53,846 nt of DNA from Spirochaetales bacterium (GTDB lineage Bacteria > Spirochaetota > Spirochaetia > Treponematales > UBA12059): NCBI GenBank assembly GCA_016926955.1, contig JAFGNN010000049.1:1-53846 (forward strand), written 5' to 3'. The translations under genes were made by a program, and so were the position numbers. Below the pieces are notes generated by a model. The model did no database searches. It was given only the letters and a program-made list of their open reading frames with translations, and was not told the origin of the DNA. Below, one piece after another: positions 18,189 through 26,380 of the stretch; positions within the stretch are counted from its first letter, which is position 1; each line of letters opens with the position of its first letter.

Positions 18189-18935
18189 CTACAAAGCGGC
18201 GGCGGCGGCCTTGACGGAGTTCTCGAAAAACGCCAGTCCGGTTCCGCCGTCGAAGCCCCTCCGCCTCCCCGGATGGTTTTCCGGCGCGAGAAAGGCTTCC
18301 GGATGCGGCATCAGGCCTATCACGCGGCCGCTCGGATCGCGCAAGCCCGCGATGCCGCCGGTCGAGCCGTTGGGATTCCGGCCCTCGTAACGCAGCGCGA
18401 CCAGGCCTTCCCGTTCGAGACGCTCGAGGACCGCCGCGTCCCGGGCGACAAAGCGGCCCTCGCCGTGCCGGACAGGCAGCTCGCGCGGAGACAGGCCCCT
18501 GGTCCACGCGCAGGCGCCGGTGGCGTCGAAGGACACGCGGACCCAGTCGTCGACGAAACGGCCGGATTCGTTGTGGACGAGCGTCACCGAGCGCTCCCCG
18601 GATTCAGGCCACGGCAGGAAGCCCGATTTGACGAGCGCCTGGAAGCCATTGCAGATGCCGAGCGTGAGGCCGCCCCGCGCGTGATGCTCCGACAAGGCGG
18701 CGGCGAGCCGGGTCCTCAGCAGGTTCGCGACGACTTGCGCCGAGCCGAGATGGTCTCCGAAGGAGAAGCCTCCCGGCAGGGCGACTATCGAGGCGCCCGA
18801 GAGCAGGGCGGGGTCGGCGAGCAGGTCGGAAAGGTGAAGGCGGACGGGCGCGGCGCCCGCCATGCGGAACGCTTCCGCCAGTTCGGGATCGGAATTGAAG
18901 CCGTAGCCCGAGAGGACGATCGCCCGGACGCTCAT
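18189..18935 (-). CDS. purQ: FGAM synthase glutaminase subunit PurQ
   Basis: Class I glutamine amidotransferase that supplies ammonia for the fourth step of purine synthesis. The protein has 248 residues, with the nucleophile elbow GICNGFQ (Cys95), the oxyanion strand ALPGGFSFGDHLG and the His-Glu of LMPHPEAF. The start ATG overlaps the purL stop (ATGA). It is followed 66 nt later by the divergently controlled cyclase operon on the same strand. Sequence and length resemble the glutaminase domain of large single-chain PurL enzymes, here a separate polypeptide. Confidence 0.95.
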   Translation of the reverse strand: MSVRAIVLSGYGFNSDPELAEAFRMAGAAPVRLHLSDLLADPALLSGASIVALPGGFSFGDHLGSAQVVANLLRTRLAAALSEHHARGGLTLGICNGFQALVKSGFLPWPESGERSVTLVHNESGRFVDDWVRVSFDATGACAWTRGLSPRELPVRHGEGRFVARDAAVLERLEREGLVALRYEGRNPNGSTGGIAGLRDPSGRVIGLMPHPEAFLAPENHPGRRRGFDGGTGLAFFENSVKAAAAAL

Positions 18936-21900
18936 CGACGGCCTCCGCCCGCAAGGGGAGTCTTGAAGGCGGACTCGAGCGCGTCGAGCGTCGTGCTGAC
19001 AAGGGCTTCGCCTCCGCGCCGGATCTCGAAACGAGGCCCGTCTTCCAGAACGCCGAGCAGCCGGAACGGATGCGCGGCGAAGGTGGTCTCGAAGCGCTCG
19101 CGGTCGACCCGGCGTACCGAGACGACGAAGCGCGATGGATCCTCCGCGAACAGGGCGCGCGCGGCGTAGTCGGGCGCGCCGGGGTCGAGCCCAGGCAGCC
19201 CGTCGACCCTGGCGACTATGCCGAGCCTGCCGCCGAGGCAGCTTTCAGCCAACGCGACGGCGAGCCCGCCGTCGGACAGGTCGTGGCAGGATCGCAGCAT
19301 GCGGCCGGAGATGCCCTTGTGCACTGTCGCGTAGAGCGCCTTGGCCGCCGCGAAATCCGGGACAGGCGCCCGACCGTAGCGGGGTCCCGCCACGTTCCGG
19401 GCGCGGCGAGCGGCGCCGTCGATCCTCTCGAGCATCGAGCCGCCGAGCGCTCCGGGCGTCGCTCCGAGCAGGTAGACGAGCTCACCCGCTTCGAGGAAGT
19501 CGGTCGACGAAGCCTTGCGTATGTCGTCGATGGCGCCGGCGAGCGTCACGAGCAGGGTTGGCCGCGACGAGATGGTCCGGCCGCCCGCCCGCGCGTCGTT
19601 CTTCATGCTGTCCTTGCCGGATACGAGCGGCAGGCCGTAGGCGAGGCAGGCTTCCGACAGTCCTTCGCAGGCGCGGACGAGGGCGCCGAGCTTGGCGGCC
19701 CCGTCCGGCACGGCCTCGGACTCGACCGGATCGGGCCAGCAGAAATTGTCGAGCAGGGCGGCCCGCTCCGGGTCGCCGCCGAGCGCGACGTGGGCGCGGT
19801 ACGCCTCGTCCACGGCGCAGGCCGCCATGCGGCTCGCGTCGTCCTCGGCGTAGCGGGGACAGATCCCGTGGGTGACGGTGTAGCCTTTGAAATTCCCCAG
19901 GTCCGCCCGCAATACCGCGCCGTCGCCGGGGGCGTCCCGCCGTATGCCCACCATGGGCTTCTCGATGGACCGCGCCTGAACCTCATGGTCGTACTGCCGT
20001 ATCCAACATTCCTTGGATGCGACGTTCGGCTCGGCGAGGATCCCGAGCAGCGCCTCCGTCCAGTCGGCGCGCGCGGGGACGGGTTCGGCAGCCCTCGAGT
20101 CGAGGCGCAAATCGGCTTTCAGGCTCAGGACCGGCAGGCCGTCGTGGAGGAAATCGAGCGGCAGCAGGCCGACGGCTTTACCCCCGTTCGCCCTGAGCTC
20201 CACAAGCCCCGAATCGAGGAACTCCCCGACCACGCTCGCCTCGACGCCGCGAAGCGCGGCCAAGGACATGAAGGCCGCAAGCGATTCCGGCGGCACCGCG
20301 AGGCTCATGCGCTCCTGGCTCTCGGAAACGAGGATCTCCCAGGGGGAAAGCCCCGGGTACTTGAGCGGGCAAGCGTCCAGGTCGACGCGCACGCCTCCGC
20401 ATTCCCGAGCCATCTCGCCGAGGCTGGAGGAAAGCCCGCCGGCCCCGTTGTCGGTGACGAAGCGGTAGAGCCCCGCGTCGCGCGCCTCCAGCAGGAAGTC
20501 CGTCATGCGCTTCTGGATGATGGGGTCGCCGATCTGCACCGCGCCGACCGGGCTCGACTCGTCGAGTGCCTGGCTCGAGAAGGTGGCGCCGTGTATGCCG
20601 TCCTTGCCGACGCGGCCGCCCAACATGACGGCCAGGTCGCCCGGGCGGATTTCCTTCTCCCAGGAAGGCTTGCCGTCCAGGAATTCCGGCATGACGCCGC
20701 CTGTGCCGCAGAACACAAGCGGCTTGCCGAGCCAGCTCTCGTCGAAAAGGAAGGCGCCGGCCACGGTCGGGATGCCCGACTGGTTCCCGCCGTCGACGAT
20801 GCCTCGGTGCACGCCCGCGAGCACGTCGCGCGGCGCGATGAGCCCTTCCGGAACCTCGTCGTCCGGCGTGTCGGGCGGCGCGAAGCAGAGCACGTCGGTG
20901 TTGAAGATCGGCTTCGCGCCCATGCCGGTCCCGAGGACGTCGCGGTTGACCCCGACGATGCCCGTGATGGCGCCGCCGTACGGGTCAAGCGCGGACGGGC
21001 TGTTGTGAGTCTCGGCCTTCACGCAAAGCGCCTGGCCCGGATGGAAGACCACGACGCCCGCGTTATCGGTGAAGACCGAGCGCAGGAAGGGTTTCGAAGG
21101 CGCGAGCGCCTCGGTGGTGGCGCGTATGCAGGTCTTGAAGAGCGATCGGATGGTCCGCGAGCCTTCGGGAGCGCGGCATTCGATGTCGGCGTTGAATATC
21201 TTGTGCTTGCAGTGCTCGCTCCAGGTCTGGGCGAGCATCTCGAGCTCGACGTCGCTCGCGAGCGGGGGAAGGCCCGCTCCTTCGCGGCGGCGCCGTGTTT
21301 CCGGATCGGCGTAGTGGGCGCGGATGGCGGCCAGCTCCCCGCGCGAGAGCGCGAGCGTCCGTTCCGCGGAGAGGCGTTCGAGGGCGGCGTCGTCCATGCC
21401 GGCCAGGTCGAACCACGCGGGTTCGGCAGGGTCGTGGACGCCCGGCGCCGCGTGCGCAGTCGGCGGTCTCGCCCCGGCCGCCCACTCCGCCGCGTCCAGG
21501 ACCATCGCCGTCTGCACGAGCGGATTGTGGAGCGAGGCGGCGAGCCCTTCCCGCCCCTCGGGGCCGAGTTCGCCGTAGACCAGGAACTGCCGGGCCGTAG
21601 AAAAGCGAACGCCCCCGACCGCGTCGCGGCCGAGGGCGAACTCGAGGGCCTCACGCGCGGTGAGGGCCAGGGTGTCGGTGACGCCGGGGCGCCAGGCCAC
21701 CTCTATCAGGGTTGACCATCCGGCCAGGGCCGGACGCTCGGCCGCCCAGGCGTCCACCTCCGCGACCTGGACCACCGGATCGACGAAGGCGTCGACGCAG
21801 GGACCGGACGGCAGGGGACGGTCGACCAGGATCGCGTCGACCAGGACGACGCGGACCGGGAAGCCGAGACGGACGCTCGCGGAGGCCGAGAGCGAAGCGG

Positions 21901-21946
21901 CGCGTCCGTCGAGCGCCGGATCAAGGTAACTCGTTTCGATGCGCAT
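18932..21946 (-). CDS. purL: FGAM synthase PurL with N-terminal PurS-like region
   Basis: ATP-dependent synthase converting FGAR to FGAM. It has 1004 residues, longer than stand-alone small PurL (about 600-750) and shorter than glutaminase-fused large PurL (about 1250-1300). The N-terminal 150 residues have the paired ferredoxin-like strands of a PurS-type region, followed by a linker with LEMLAQTWSEHCKHKIFNADI, the usual SEHCxHK motif, then duplicated AIR-synthase-like halves (KAETHNSPSALDPYGGA; VTDNGAGGLSSSLGEMA; PLVSGKDSMKN). No separate purS gene is nearby, consistent with this architecture. A TATCAT -10 lies 11 nt upstream of the ATG with no ribosome site. Confidence 0.94.
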   Translation of the reverse strand: MRIETSYLDPALDGRAASLSASASVRLGFPVRVVLVDAILVDRPLPSGPCVDAFVDPVVQVAEVDAWAAERPALAGWSTLIEVAWRPGVTDTLALTAREALEFALGRDAVGGVRFSTARQFLVYGELGPEGREGLAASLHNPLVQTAMVLDAAEWAAGARPPTAHAAPGVHDPAEPAWFDLAGMDDAALERLSAERTLALSRGELAAIRAHYADPETRRRREGAGLPPLASDVELEMLAQTWSEHCKHKIFNADIECRAPEGSRTIRSLFKTCIRATTEALAPSKPFLRSVFTDNAGVVVFHPGQALCVKAETHNSPSALDPYGGAITGIVGVNRDVLGTGMGAKPIFNTDVLCFAPPDTPDDEVPEGLIAPRDVLAGVHRGIVDGGNQSGIPTVAGAFLFDESWLGKPLVFCGTGGVMPEFLDGKPSWEKEIRPGDLAVMLGGRVGKDGIHGATFSSQALDESSPVGAVQIGDPIIQKRMTDFLLEARDAGLYRFVTDNGAGGLSSSLGEMARECGGVRVDLDACPLKYPGLSPWEILVSESQERMSLAVPPESLAAFMSLAALRGVEASVVGEFLDSGLVELRANGGKAVGLLPLDFLHDGLPVLSLKADLRLDSRAAEPVPARADWTEALLGILAEPNVASKECWIRQYDHEVQARSIEKPMVGIRRDAPGDGAVLRADLGNFKGYTVTHGICPRYAEDDASRMAACAVDEAYRAHVALGGDPERAALLDNFCWPDPVESEAVPDGAAKLGALVRACEGLSEACLAYGLPLVSGKDSMKNDARAGGRTISSRPTLLVTLAGAIDDIRKASSTDFLEAGELVYLLGATPGALGGSMLERIDGAARRARNVAGPRYGRAPVPDFAAAKALYATVHKGISGRMLRSCHDLSDGGLAVALAESCLGGRLGIVARVDGLPGLDPGAPDYAARALFAEDPSRFVVSVRRVDRERFETTFAAHPFRLLGVLEDGPRFEIRRGGEALVSTTLDALESAFKTPLAGGGRR

Positions 21947-21957
21947 GGCGTGGCCGC

Positions 21958-21963
21958 ATGATA
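21958..21963 (-). promoter_or_regulatory. -10-like TATCAT upstream of purL
   Basis: A minus-strand TATCAT ends 11 nt before the purL ATG, predicting a leader of about 5 nt with no Shine-Dalgarno. No good -35 is visible. No purine riboswitch is possible in so short a leader. Confidence 0.35.
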
Positions 21964-22030
21964 GCCCGGGCCGGGCAAGGAGCGGAAGGGGCGGCGGCCG
22001 GTTTCGCGGCGATCCGTCCCCTTTCGCGAC

Positions 22031-23857
22031 TCAATAGACGAACACGACCGGTTCGGTGGCGAGGCGGTGGCGCAGCTTTAGGTAGAGTGAGTTGGAGGCG
22101 CGCTTGTAGTTGAAGCCCGAGACCTCGTAGCGTTCGAACGCAGGATCCATGCGGTAGTCGATGCCGTGGATGCGGATGGCCTGGTAGGGAGCCACGCCGT
22201 AGACCGCGGCGAAGTGGGCGTAACCCACGGGATGGTCGAAGGAGTAGACGGCGCGCCCCGCCTCCTTCAGCACCGTAACCCTGGAAGCCACGGTCCAGGT
22301 CCAGGCTCCCGGCCCGAGCTCGCGGTAGAACGATACCTGGCGCGGATACCGGGGGTTCCCGGAGACCAGGTCGTACACCGCCTCGGGAGCGAGGGTTCCC
22401 GATCCGGCCGTGAACGCTCCGTCCCTTACCGTCGCGGCCGCCGGCAGGAAGCCGTCCGGGTCGGAAAGGGCGAGCACGCCCGCCACGAGGCTCTGCCCCA
22501 CCCCGACCATGGTCGGATTGGCGGCCTTCTCGCCGTAGCGGATCAGCGCGTAGCCAGCCCGCAACCCCAACCTCGGATCGAGGGTTCCGTCGGCGTCCGC
22601 CCGGTAGAAATATCCCTGCGCCGTCTTGCGCACGGAGGGCAGCATGACGCGCTCGGCGACGGCGCCGAAGCGCGCGAACGGATTCGCCTCTGCCCCGAGC
22701 AGCTCGAGCCCGTCATTCCAGGCCTCGAGGGCCGCCACGGCTCGCCGCGGGTCGAGGGAGGCAGGATCCACGCCCTGAGCCCAGGCGAAGACCGAACGAG
22801 CGAGGGAGTAGGGCGTGCGGTCGAGCAGGAAGGGCACGAGGCGCTCGCGGTCGAAGATGGAGGAAGAGTTTTCCGAGATGGCCCGTTCGATCCGACGCAC
22901 CTCCGCAAGATCGGCCTCTTCGAGACGGGTCATGGCGTTGACGATGTCGCCGAAGTAGGGAGCGCTCAACCATGAGAATCCGGTCGGGTTCGCCGATCTG
23001 ACGGCGGCGACCCGCGCGAAGGCGGCGGGTTCGACGCCGCGCGACCAGGCTTCGGCCAGGTAGGCGACGGCCGCGGGCTCGGGAGGAACCCGGCCGCCCG
23101 AGCCATCGGTCCAGGCGCCTTCCGATGGAAGCCAGCGGCGCGCCGACAGACCCGTCCAGACCTTGTCGAGGTAGTCGGACCGCACGGCGGCCCAGGCCGA
23201 GGCTTCCATGGGGGCCTGCTCGACGAAGCTGGCGGCCGGCGCGGCAGGCGCGGCCGGCGCGGCGACGACGGGCAGGAACGCCAGGGCCGCCGGTACGAGA
23301 GCGCTGCCCGTCAGGGTCAGCGTCCTGCCCGCGCGGTCGAGCGCCTCCGCCGGGACCCCGAGCGACCAGGCGGAACCGGAGCGGGTCAGCTCGAGCCCCC
23401 CTTCAGCGCCTTCGATGAAGCGAGCTCCCCGGGAAAGCCGCCACGAAACCGCAACTTCGCGGGCGGCGTCGACGGCGATCGAGGCGCCGCCGTCCGGCGA
23501 AGCCTGGGCGCGCAACACGACTCCGCCCTCGAATTCCAGGGCGAAGCCGGAGCTCAGCGCGCGGAAGGAGACCGGCGCCGATTCGCGGCGAGTTCCCTTG
23601 GCATCGGACCACGAAAGCGGCCGTTCGCCGGAGAATTCGAGCGCAAGGCCCTGGAAGGACAGACTGGCGGCGGAGACGGGCCCGTTCGTCCGATCGCCCC
23701 GTTCCTCGCCCTCGGGACGTTCCAAGCGCAGGGCGAAGCCTCCGGATTCGACGAGGAAACCGCCTTCCCTGGGGAACTGGAGGAGGACGAGGACGACGAT
23801 GATGCCGATATAGAGAGCGGCGAGGCCCAGGCCACGCCAGAGGGAACCGTATTTCAT
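22031..23857 (-). CDS. Membrane-anchored protein of unknown function
   Basis: A 608-residue protein with one N-terminal membrane helix (LGLAALYIGIIVVLVLLQF, no cleavage site), so probably anchored with the bulk outside the cytoplasm. Residues about 30-190 are predicted beta-rich. An Ala/Pro linker (VVAAPAAPAAPAA) follows, then a mainly helical C-terminal domain of about 390 residues (SDYLDKVWTGLSARRW, LEEADLAEVRRIERAI, GLRAGYALIRYGEKAAN) ending in aromatic strands and RLATEPVVFVY. I do not recognise a family. The start at MKYGSLWR gives a proper anchor and is 11 nt downstream of a promoter. It is divergent from the TPR lipoprotein, with which it may share a cell-envelope role. Confidence 0.75.
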   Translation of the reverse strand: MKYGSLWRGLGLAALYIGIIVVLVLLQFPREGGFLVESGGFALRLERPEGEERGDRTNGPVSAASLSFQGLALEFSGERPLSWSDAKGTRRESAPVSFRALSSGFALEFEGGVVLRAQASPDGGASIAVDAAREVAVSWRLSRGARFIEGAEGGLELTRSGSAWSLGVPAEALDRAGRTLTLTGSALVPAALAFLPVVAAPAAPAAPAASFVEQAPMEASAWAAVRSDYLDKVWTGLSARRWLPSEGAWTDGSGGRVPPEPAAVAYLAEAWSRGVEPAAFARVAAVRSANPTGFSWLSAPYFGDIVNAMTRLEEADLAEVRRIERAISENSSSIFDRERLVPFLLDRTPYSLARSVFAWAQGVDPASLDPRRAVAALEAWNDGLELLGAEANPFARFGAVAERVMLPSVRKTAQGYFYRADADGTLDPRLGLRAGYALIRYGEKAANPTMVGVGQSLVAGVLALSDPDGFLPAAATVRDGAFTAGSGTLAPEAVYDLVSGNPRYPRQVSFYRELGPGAWTWTVASRVTVLKEAGRAVYSFDHPVGYAHFAAVYGVAPYQAIRIHGIDYRMDPAFERYEVSGFNYKRASNSLYLKLRHRLATEPVVFVY

Positions 23858-23868
23858 GGCGGTTTCGG

Positions 23869-23897
23869 ACTGTAGCGCAGGAAGGGCCGAAGTGCAA
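23869..23897 (-). promoter_or_regulatory. Promoter of the 22.0-23.9 kb membrane protein gene
   Basis: Minus-strand TTGCAC (23897-23892) and TACAGT (23874-23869) are spaced by 17 nt. The ATG is 11 nt past the -10, so the 5' leader would be about 5 nt and lacks a ribosome site. Confidence 0.5.
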
Positions 23898-23899
23898 GC

Positions 23900-23929
23900 T
23901 TGCCCCCGGTCCGCTCCTGAGGCTATCAT
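23900..23929 (+). promoter_or_regulatory. Putative promoter for the TPR lipoprotein operon
   Basis: TTGCCC (23900-23905) and TATCAT (23924-23929) are spaced by 18 nt, partly face to face with the promoter of the divergent gene. The leader would be about 33 nt and includes a GGAG ribosome site. Confidence 0.45.
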
Positions 23930-23968
23930 TGCCGACCTGCCCTTCCACGAAACGAAACGGAGCCGACC

Positions 23969-25396
23969 ATGAGCGAACACGCCTTCCGAAACCGCTCCCG
24001 CCGCGCCGCGGGACCAGTCATCGCCCTTTCGCTTGCCGGCCTGGCCTTGCTGGCAGCGGCCTGCGGAAGCACCGGCCGGGTTCCCGGAGTCACGGCAGCC
24101 GTCGCCCGGGAAATCGTGACCCTCGACCAGATCCACGAACTCCTCGCGAAAGGCAAGCTGGAAGCCGCGCTCGAAAAAACCGAGTCCTACGCGGCCGACG
24201 CGCCGGACAAGGTCGACCGCCGCCTCGTACTGGCTTCGGTGCGCGCCTCGGCCGGCGACCTGGACGGCGCCCGCGCCGCGACGGAGGAAGCCAAGGCCCT
24301 CGCCCCGCAGAGCGCCGAGCCCTGGTTCTTCGCCGCCGAGCTCGCCTCGTGGTCCGGCGACCAGGCCGGCCGCAAGGCAGCCCTCGACAAGGCCCTGGCC
24401 CTCGACCCCGCGCACGCCGACGTGCTGGCCGCCTACGGCGACCTCCACTGGGAGGAAGGCGCCTACGCCAAGGCCGAGGACTCCTACCGTCGCGCCTTCG
24501 CCGCCGACGCGACCAACCTGGGCGCCCTGCTCGGCATGGGCCGCGCAGCCTACCGCAAGGACGACTTCAAGGCCTCGGCATCCTTCCTCGACCGCGCGGT
24601 CGCAGCGCACCCCTCCTCGTCCCTGGCCCGTTCCGACCGAGCCCGCGCCCGCTACGAGCTCGGCCGCTATCTCGAAGCCCTCGACGACCTCGACGCCGCC
24701 GTCGAGCTCGACCCGGACTCCGCCTGGCACCGCGTCGAGCGCGGCCAGCTGCTCCTCGACTTCGGGCGCTCCGACGAGGCCCTCGCCGACTTCTCGCGAG
24801 CCATCGAGCTCGACCCTTCAGACTTCCTGCCCTACGTCTACCGCGCCGGCATCCACGAGGAAGCCGGACGCGACGGGGAAGCGCTGGCCGATTACAAGAA
24901 GCTGCTCGCGCTCGAGCCCGATTACTGGTATGCCAACGAATCCATCGGCACGGTGGCCTTCCGCTCCGGAGACTGGAAGACCGCGCGCGAAGGCTTCGAG
25001 GCCGCGTTCCGCATGAGTCCCGTCCAGTACGAGTACGCCATCATGGCGGCCGTCTCGCTGGCCCGGGGCGGAGACGCGGAAGGCGCCCGCGCCCTGGCCG
25101 AGAAGGTCATGCCCTCCGTCGACCGCGAAAAGTTCCCCGCCGAGTGGCTCGCGCTCCGCCTCTTCTACGACCGCTCCGGGTCGACCTCGGAAATCGAGCT
25201 GCGCATAGGCGCGGAAACGCGGCTCGACATGAAGGCCGCCCTTCTGCTCTGGCTCGGCGAATACTGGATAGCCAAGGGCCGCCCCGAGCTCGGCGCCACC
25301 TATGTCGGCCTGTCGCTCGAGCTCGACCGGCAGGGCACCATCTGGCACCGCCTCGCGGAGGCCGAGGCGAAGCGGCCGGGATCCGCCAAGCCGTGA
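23969..25396 (+). CDS. TPR-repeat lipoprotein
   Basis: A 475-residue protein with a lipoprotein signal (hydrophobic SLAGLALLAAAC, Cys the probable lipidation site near residue 33). The rest is a run of about ten tetratricopeptide repeats with typical W/A/G/Y/P spacing: AEPWFFAAELASWSGDQAGR, AHADVLAAYGDLHWEEGAYAKAE, ALDDLDAAVELDPDSAWHRVE, ALADYKKLLALEPDYWYANE. Such proteins scaffold protein-protein contacts on the periplasmic side of a membrane; the partner is not evident. It is translationally coupled by GTGA to a DHH phosphoesterase, an odd pairing of an envelope protein with a nucleotide enzyme. Confidence 0.88.
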   Translation: MSEHAFRNRSRRAAGPVIALSLAGLALLAAACGSTGRVPGVTAAVAREIVTLDQIHELLAKGKLEAALEKTESYAADAPDKVDRRLVLASVRASAGDLDGARAATEEAKALAPQSAEPWFFAAELASWSGDQAGRKAALDKALALDPAHADVLAAYGDLHWEEGAYAKAEDSYRRAFAADATNLGALLGMGRAAYRKDDFKASASFLDRAVAAHPSSSLARSDRARARYELGRYLEALDDLDAAVELDPDSAWHRVERGQLLLDFGRSDEALADFSRAIELDPSDFLPYVYRAGIHEEAGRDGEALADYKKLLALEPDYWYANESIGTVAFRSGDWKTAREGFEAAFRMSPVQYEYAIMAAVSLARGGDAEGARALAEKVMPSVDREKFPAEWLALRLFYDRSGSTSEIELRIGAETRLDMKAALLLWLGEYWIAKGRPELGATYVGLSLELDRQGTIWHRLAEAEAKRPGSAKP

Positions 25397-26370
25397 GGCC
25401 GACGGGCGCCCTCGCGTCCCTCGAGGCGGCGCTCGACCGCCGCCTTCCCGTCATCGCCCAGGCGCACGACTTCCCGGACGTCGACGCCTTCGGTGCCGCC
25501 TGGGCCCTGGCCAGCCTGCTGGCCGCGCGCGGCTACGACGCCGCGCCCGCCTTCCGCGGGGGGCTCCGCTCCCGTAGCCTCGCGAACATGGCCCGCGAGC
25601 TCGGCGCCCCCGTCAACCCGGCGCCCGACGAGTCCTCCGTCGAGCGCTCGATCGTCTCGGTCGACTGCATACCCGAGAACGGCAACGTCGAGCTCTTTCC
25701 CGGAACGCTCGCAGGAGCCATCGACCACCACGTCCCCGCCGCTGCGCCGAACGCGCCCTTCGCCGACCTCCGAATCGACTCGGGTTCCTGTTGCTCCATA
25801 ATCGTGGACTATTGGAGGGAAGCCGCCCTCGAACCCGAACGCCGCGTCGCCACCGCCCTGCTCGCGGGCTTGCAGGCGGACACCGACTTCCTTTCGCGCG
25901 GGGCCGGCCCCCTCGACGTGGAAGCCTTCCACTGGCTATCATCGCGCGCGGACCGCGACCAGGCGGCCCGGCTCGTCAAGACCGCGCTGGCACCCGGCGA
26001 GCTCAAGCTCCTCGCGGCCGCGCTCCAGGCGGCGACCCTTGCCGACTCCGCCCTGTTCGCCGTGGTCGGCCGGGCGCGCGACATCGAGGCGCCCGCCCTG
26101 CTCGCCGACTTCGCGCTCCGCGCCGAGGACGTCTCGGTCGCCCTGGTCGCCTCGGTCGACGACGAGGGCGTGCGCATCTCGATACGCTCGCGCGATCCGC
26201 TCGTACCCGCCTTCGACGCGGCGCGCGCGCTCGTCGCCGGCATAGGCTCCGGCGGCGGCCACGGCCGCTCCGCCGGCGGCCGCATAGCCCTGTCCGAGTT
26301 CCCCGGCGAAGAAGCGCTCGGCGCCCGCTTCTTCGACGCCGTCCGCTCGCTGCGCGCACATCAATCCTGA
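25393..26370 (+). CDS. DHH/DHHA1 family phosphoesterase (NrnA-like)
   Basis: A 325-residue cytoplasmic enzyme of the DHH superfamily, whose members hydrolyse oligoribonucleotides, pAp or cyclic dinucleotide products with Mn2+. Motifs: HDFPDVDAFG (His25, Asp29, Asp31), VSVDCIPENG, and the name-giving DHH at 111-113 (AIDHHVP). The C-terminal DHHA1 substrate-binding motif is GSGGGHGRSAGG. Length matches NrnA. The GTG start overlaps the lipoprotein stop. Two c-di-GMP enzymes elsewhere in the window make pGpG/nanoRNA turnover a reasonable but unproven role. Confidence 0.85.
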   Translation: MRPTGALASLEAALDRRLPVIAQAHDFPDVDAFGAAWALASLLAARGYDAAPAFRGGLRSRSLANMARELGAPVNPAPDESSVERSIVSVDCIPENGNVELFPGTLAGAIDHHVPAAAPNAPFADLRIDSGSCCSIIVDYWREAALEPERRVATALLAGLQADTDFLSRGAGPLDVEAFHWLSSRADRDQAARLVKTALAPGELKLLAAALQAATLADSALFAVVGRARDIEAPALLADFALRAEDVSVALVASVDDEGVRISIRSRDPLVPAFDAARALVAGIGSGGGHGRSAGGRIALSEFPGEEALGARFFDAVRSLRAHQS

Positions 26371-26380
26371 CGGAGTCCCC

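Noticed and set aside
21947-22030. Purine riboswitch upstream of purL
   Set aside because: The spacer is only 84 nt, GC-rich, without the purine aptamer loop motifs, and the -10 element lies 11 nt before the start codon, leaving almost no leader.
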